A stretch of 64,000 nt of DNA from Corynebacterium casei LMG S-19264. Its GTDB lineage: Bacteria; Actinomycetota; Actinomycetes; Mycobacteriales; Mycobacteriaceae. Positions 63,125 to 64,000 of the stretch are shown here, piece after piece. Each line of letters opens with the position of its first letter. The first letter of the stretch is position 1. A model generated the notes under the pieces. The model ran no database searches and was not told the DNA's origin. It saw only the letters and a program-made list of their open reading frames with translations. The stretch spans positions 1,902,009-1,966,008 of the forward strand of contig NZ_CP004350.1 of NCBI RefSeq assembly GCF_000550785.1, in the 5' to 3' direction. Both the position numbers and the translations under genes were made by a program.

Positions 63125-64000
63125 ATGACTACCCCATTAACTGAATCCGCTGTCCGCAGCGCGCTCTCCCGCGTAGAGGATCCTGAGATTGGTAAGCCGA
63201 TTACAGAACTCAACATGGTCAACACCGTCGAGGTGGATGGCCAGGACGTTTCCGTTGAGATTTTGTTGACCATTGCCGGCTGTCCAATGAAAAAAACGAT
63301 CGACACTAACGTCCGTGCCGCAATTGAAGACATTGAAGGCGTCGGCAAAGTTAATGTCACTCTCGGCGCAATGACCGATGAGCAGCGTTTGGAGCTTAAG
63401 AAACAGCTTCGTGGCAGCGCGCAGGATCCGGAGATTCCTTTTGCGAATCCGGATTCTACGACGCGCGTCTTTGCAGTCGCTTCGGGCAAGGGTGGCGTTG
63501 GTAAGTCCTCTATGACCGTGAACTTGGCTGCGGCATTGCACGCGCAGGGTTTCAAGGTTGGCATCGTTGACGCCGATATTTATGGCCACTCCGTGCCTGG
63601 TCAGTTGGGCAGCATCGCTGGTCCGACTGTGTTGGATGATGAAATGTTGCTGCCACCAATTGCGCATGGCATTAAGCACATTTCCATTGGCCAGTTCGTG
63701 CAGGGTAACGCCCCAATCGTGTGGCGTGGACCTATGCTGCACCGTGCGCTGCAGCAGTTCCTCACCGACGTCTTTTGGGGCGATTTAGACTTCCTCTTGC
63801 TGGACTTGCCACCAGGCACCGGTGACGTTGCGTTGTCGGTTGCTCAGCTCATTCCAAACGCAGAGTTGCTGGTTGTCACCACCCCGCAGGCTGCGGCCGC
63901 CGAGGTGGCAGAGCGTGCAGGTTCCATCGCTCAGCAGACCCGCCAGCGCGTGGCAGGTGTTATTGAGAACATGTCCGCAATGGTGCTTCCCGATGGATCG
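63125..64000 (+). CDS. mrp: Mrp/NBP35-family Fe-S carrier ATPase (partial)
   Basis: The first 292 codons of a gene that runs off the window. Residues 1 to about 95 are a MIP18/DUF59 domain (RVEDPEIGKPITEL, TIAGCPMKKTI). The P-loop ATPase follows, with the deviant Walker A GKGGVGKS (121-128), VDADIYGHSVPG, and LLLDLPPGTGDVALS. Mrp proteins bind 4Fe-4S clusters at a C-terminal CxxC (beyond this window) and help deliver them to apoproteins. GGAAAG stands 5 nt before the ATG. Location downstream of odhA agrees with other corynebacteria. Confidence 0.95.
   Translation, partial: MTTPLTESAVRSALSRVEDPEIGKPITELNMVNTVEVDGQDVSVEILLTIAGCPMKKTIDTNVRAAIEDIEGVGKVNVTLGAMTDEQRLELKKQLRGSAQDPEIPFANPDSTTRVFAVASGKGGVGKSSMTVNLAAALHAQGFKVGIVDADIYGHSVPGQLGSIAGPTVLDDEMLLPPIAHGIKHISIGQFVQGNAPIVWRGPMLHRALQQFLTDVFWGDLDFLLLDLPPGTGDVALSVAQLIPNAELLVVTTPQAAAAEVAERAGSIAQQTRQRVAGVIENMSAMVLPDGS

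Overview
The window is a chromosomal segment of a Corynebacterium species. Gene order and protein types point there: argS-lysA followed by hom-thrB, an odhA coding for a fused E2-E1 2-oxoglutarate dehydrogenase, and mrp downstream of odhA. GC content looks moderate. I cannot name the species; the combination of lutABC, a full hut cluster and a ModB-ModC fusion suggests a soil, cheese or skin type rather than a reduced pathogen. No insertion sequence, prophage or CRISPR array was seen.

Layout. 0.2-4 kb: a winged-helix regulator with a cysteine-rich tail, converging on a large FAD/Fe-S 2-hydroxyacid dehydrogenase. 4-7 kb: molybdate uptake (modA and a fused modBC). 7-12.6 kb: the aspartate-family amino acid genes thrB, hom, lysA plus argS. 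13-18 kb: lactate use (lldP permease, lutABC). 18-21.5 kb: a secreted alpha/beta hydrolase, tRNA-Arg(CCG), a 57-aa membrane protein, a PspC protein and a MarR regulator. 21.7-29.8 kb: two adjacent two-gene operons for DNA processing, an Mre11/Rad50-like pair (YhaO/YhaN type) and a SWIM-finger protein with a SNF2 helicase. 30-34 kb: putP, a membrane-anchored HNH nuclease and a small membrane protein, with repeat-rich spacers. 34-39 kb: a DEAD-box RNA helicase with RGG tail, then an Asp/Trp-rich membrane protein with a two-component system. 39-48 kb: histidine catabolism (hutI, hutU, hutH, hutG) with IclR and GntR regulators and a YjiH-type membrane protein. 48-54 kb: an MFS transporter, a small protein on the other side of a palindrome-rich divergent promoter, an acidic YbjN-like protein, a type B carboxylesterase and an EcsC-like protein. 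54-58 kb: odhA. 58-62 kb: a PPE/ESX-like Gly/Ala-rich protein in an operon with three related DUF3558-like lipoproteins, the middle one interrupted by an in-frame stop. 62-64 kb: another lipoprotein and the 5' part of mrp.

The gene groups are self-contained catabolic modules. Histidine yields glutamate (four enzymes) and lactate yields pyruvate (permease plus the Lut complex), both of which feed the TCA cycle where OdhA works. ModBC supplies molybdate for molybdoenzymes that are not in this window.

The least explained signal is a family of five 68-bp elements in three spacers: 17-bp inverted arms around a spacer that is always 34 nt. Their arms read VPFALT and VSAKGT in frame on both strands, so they create spurious ORFs. 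The second is the PPE-like/DUF3558 lipoprotein operon. The third is the Asp/Trp/His-repeat membrane protein placed directly before a sensor kinase.
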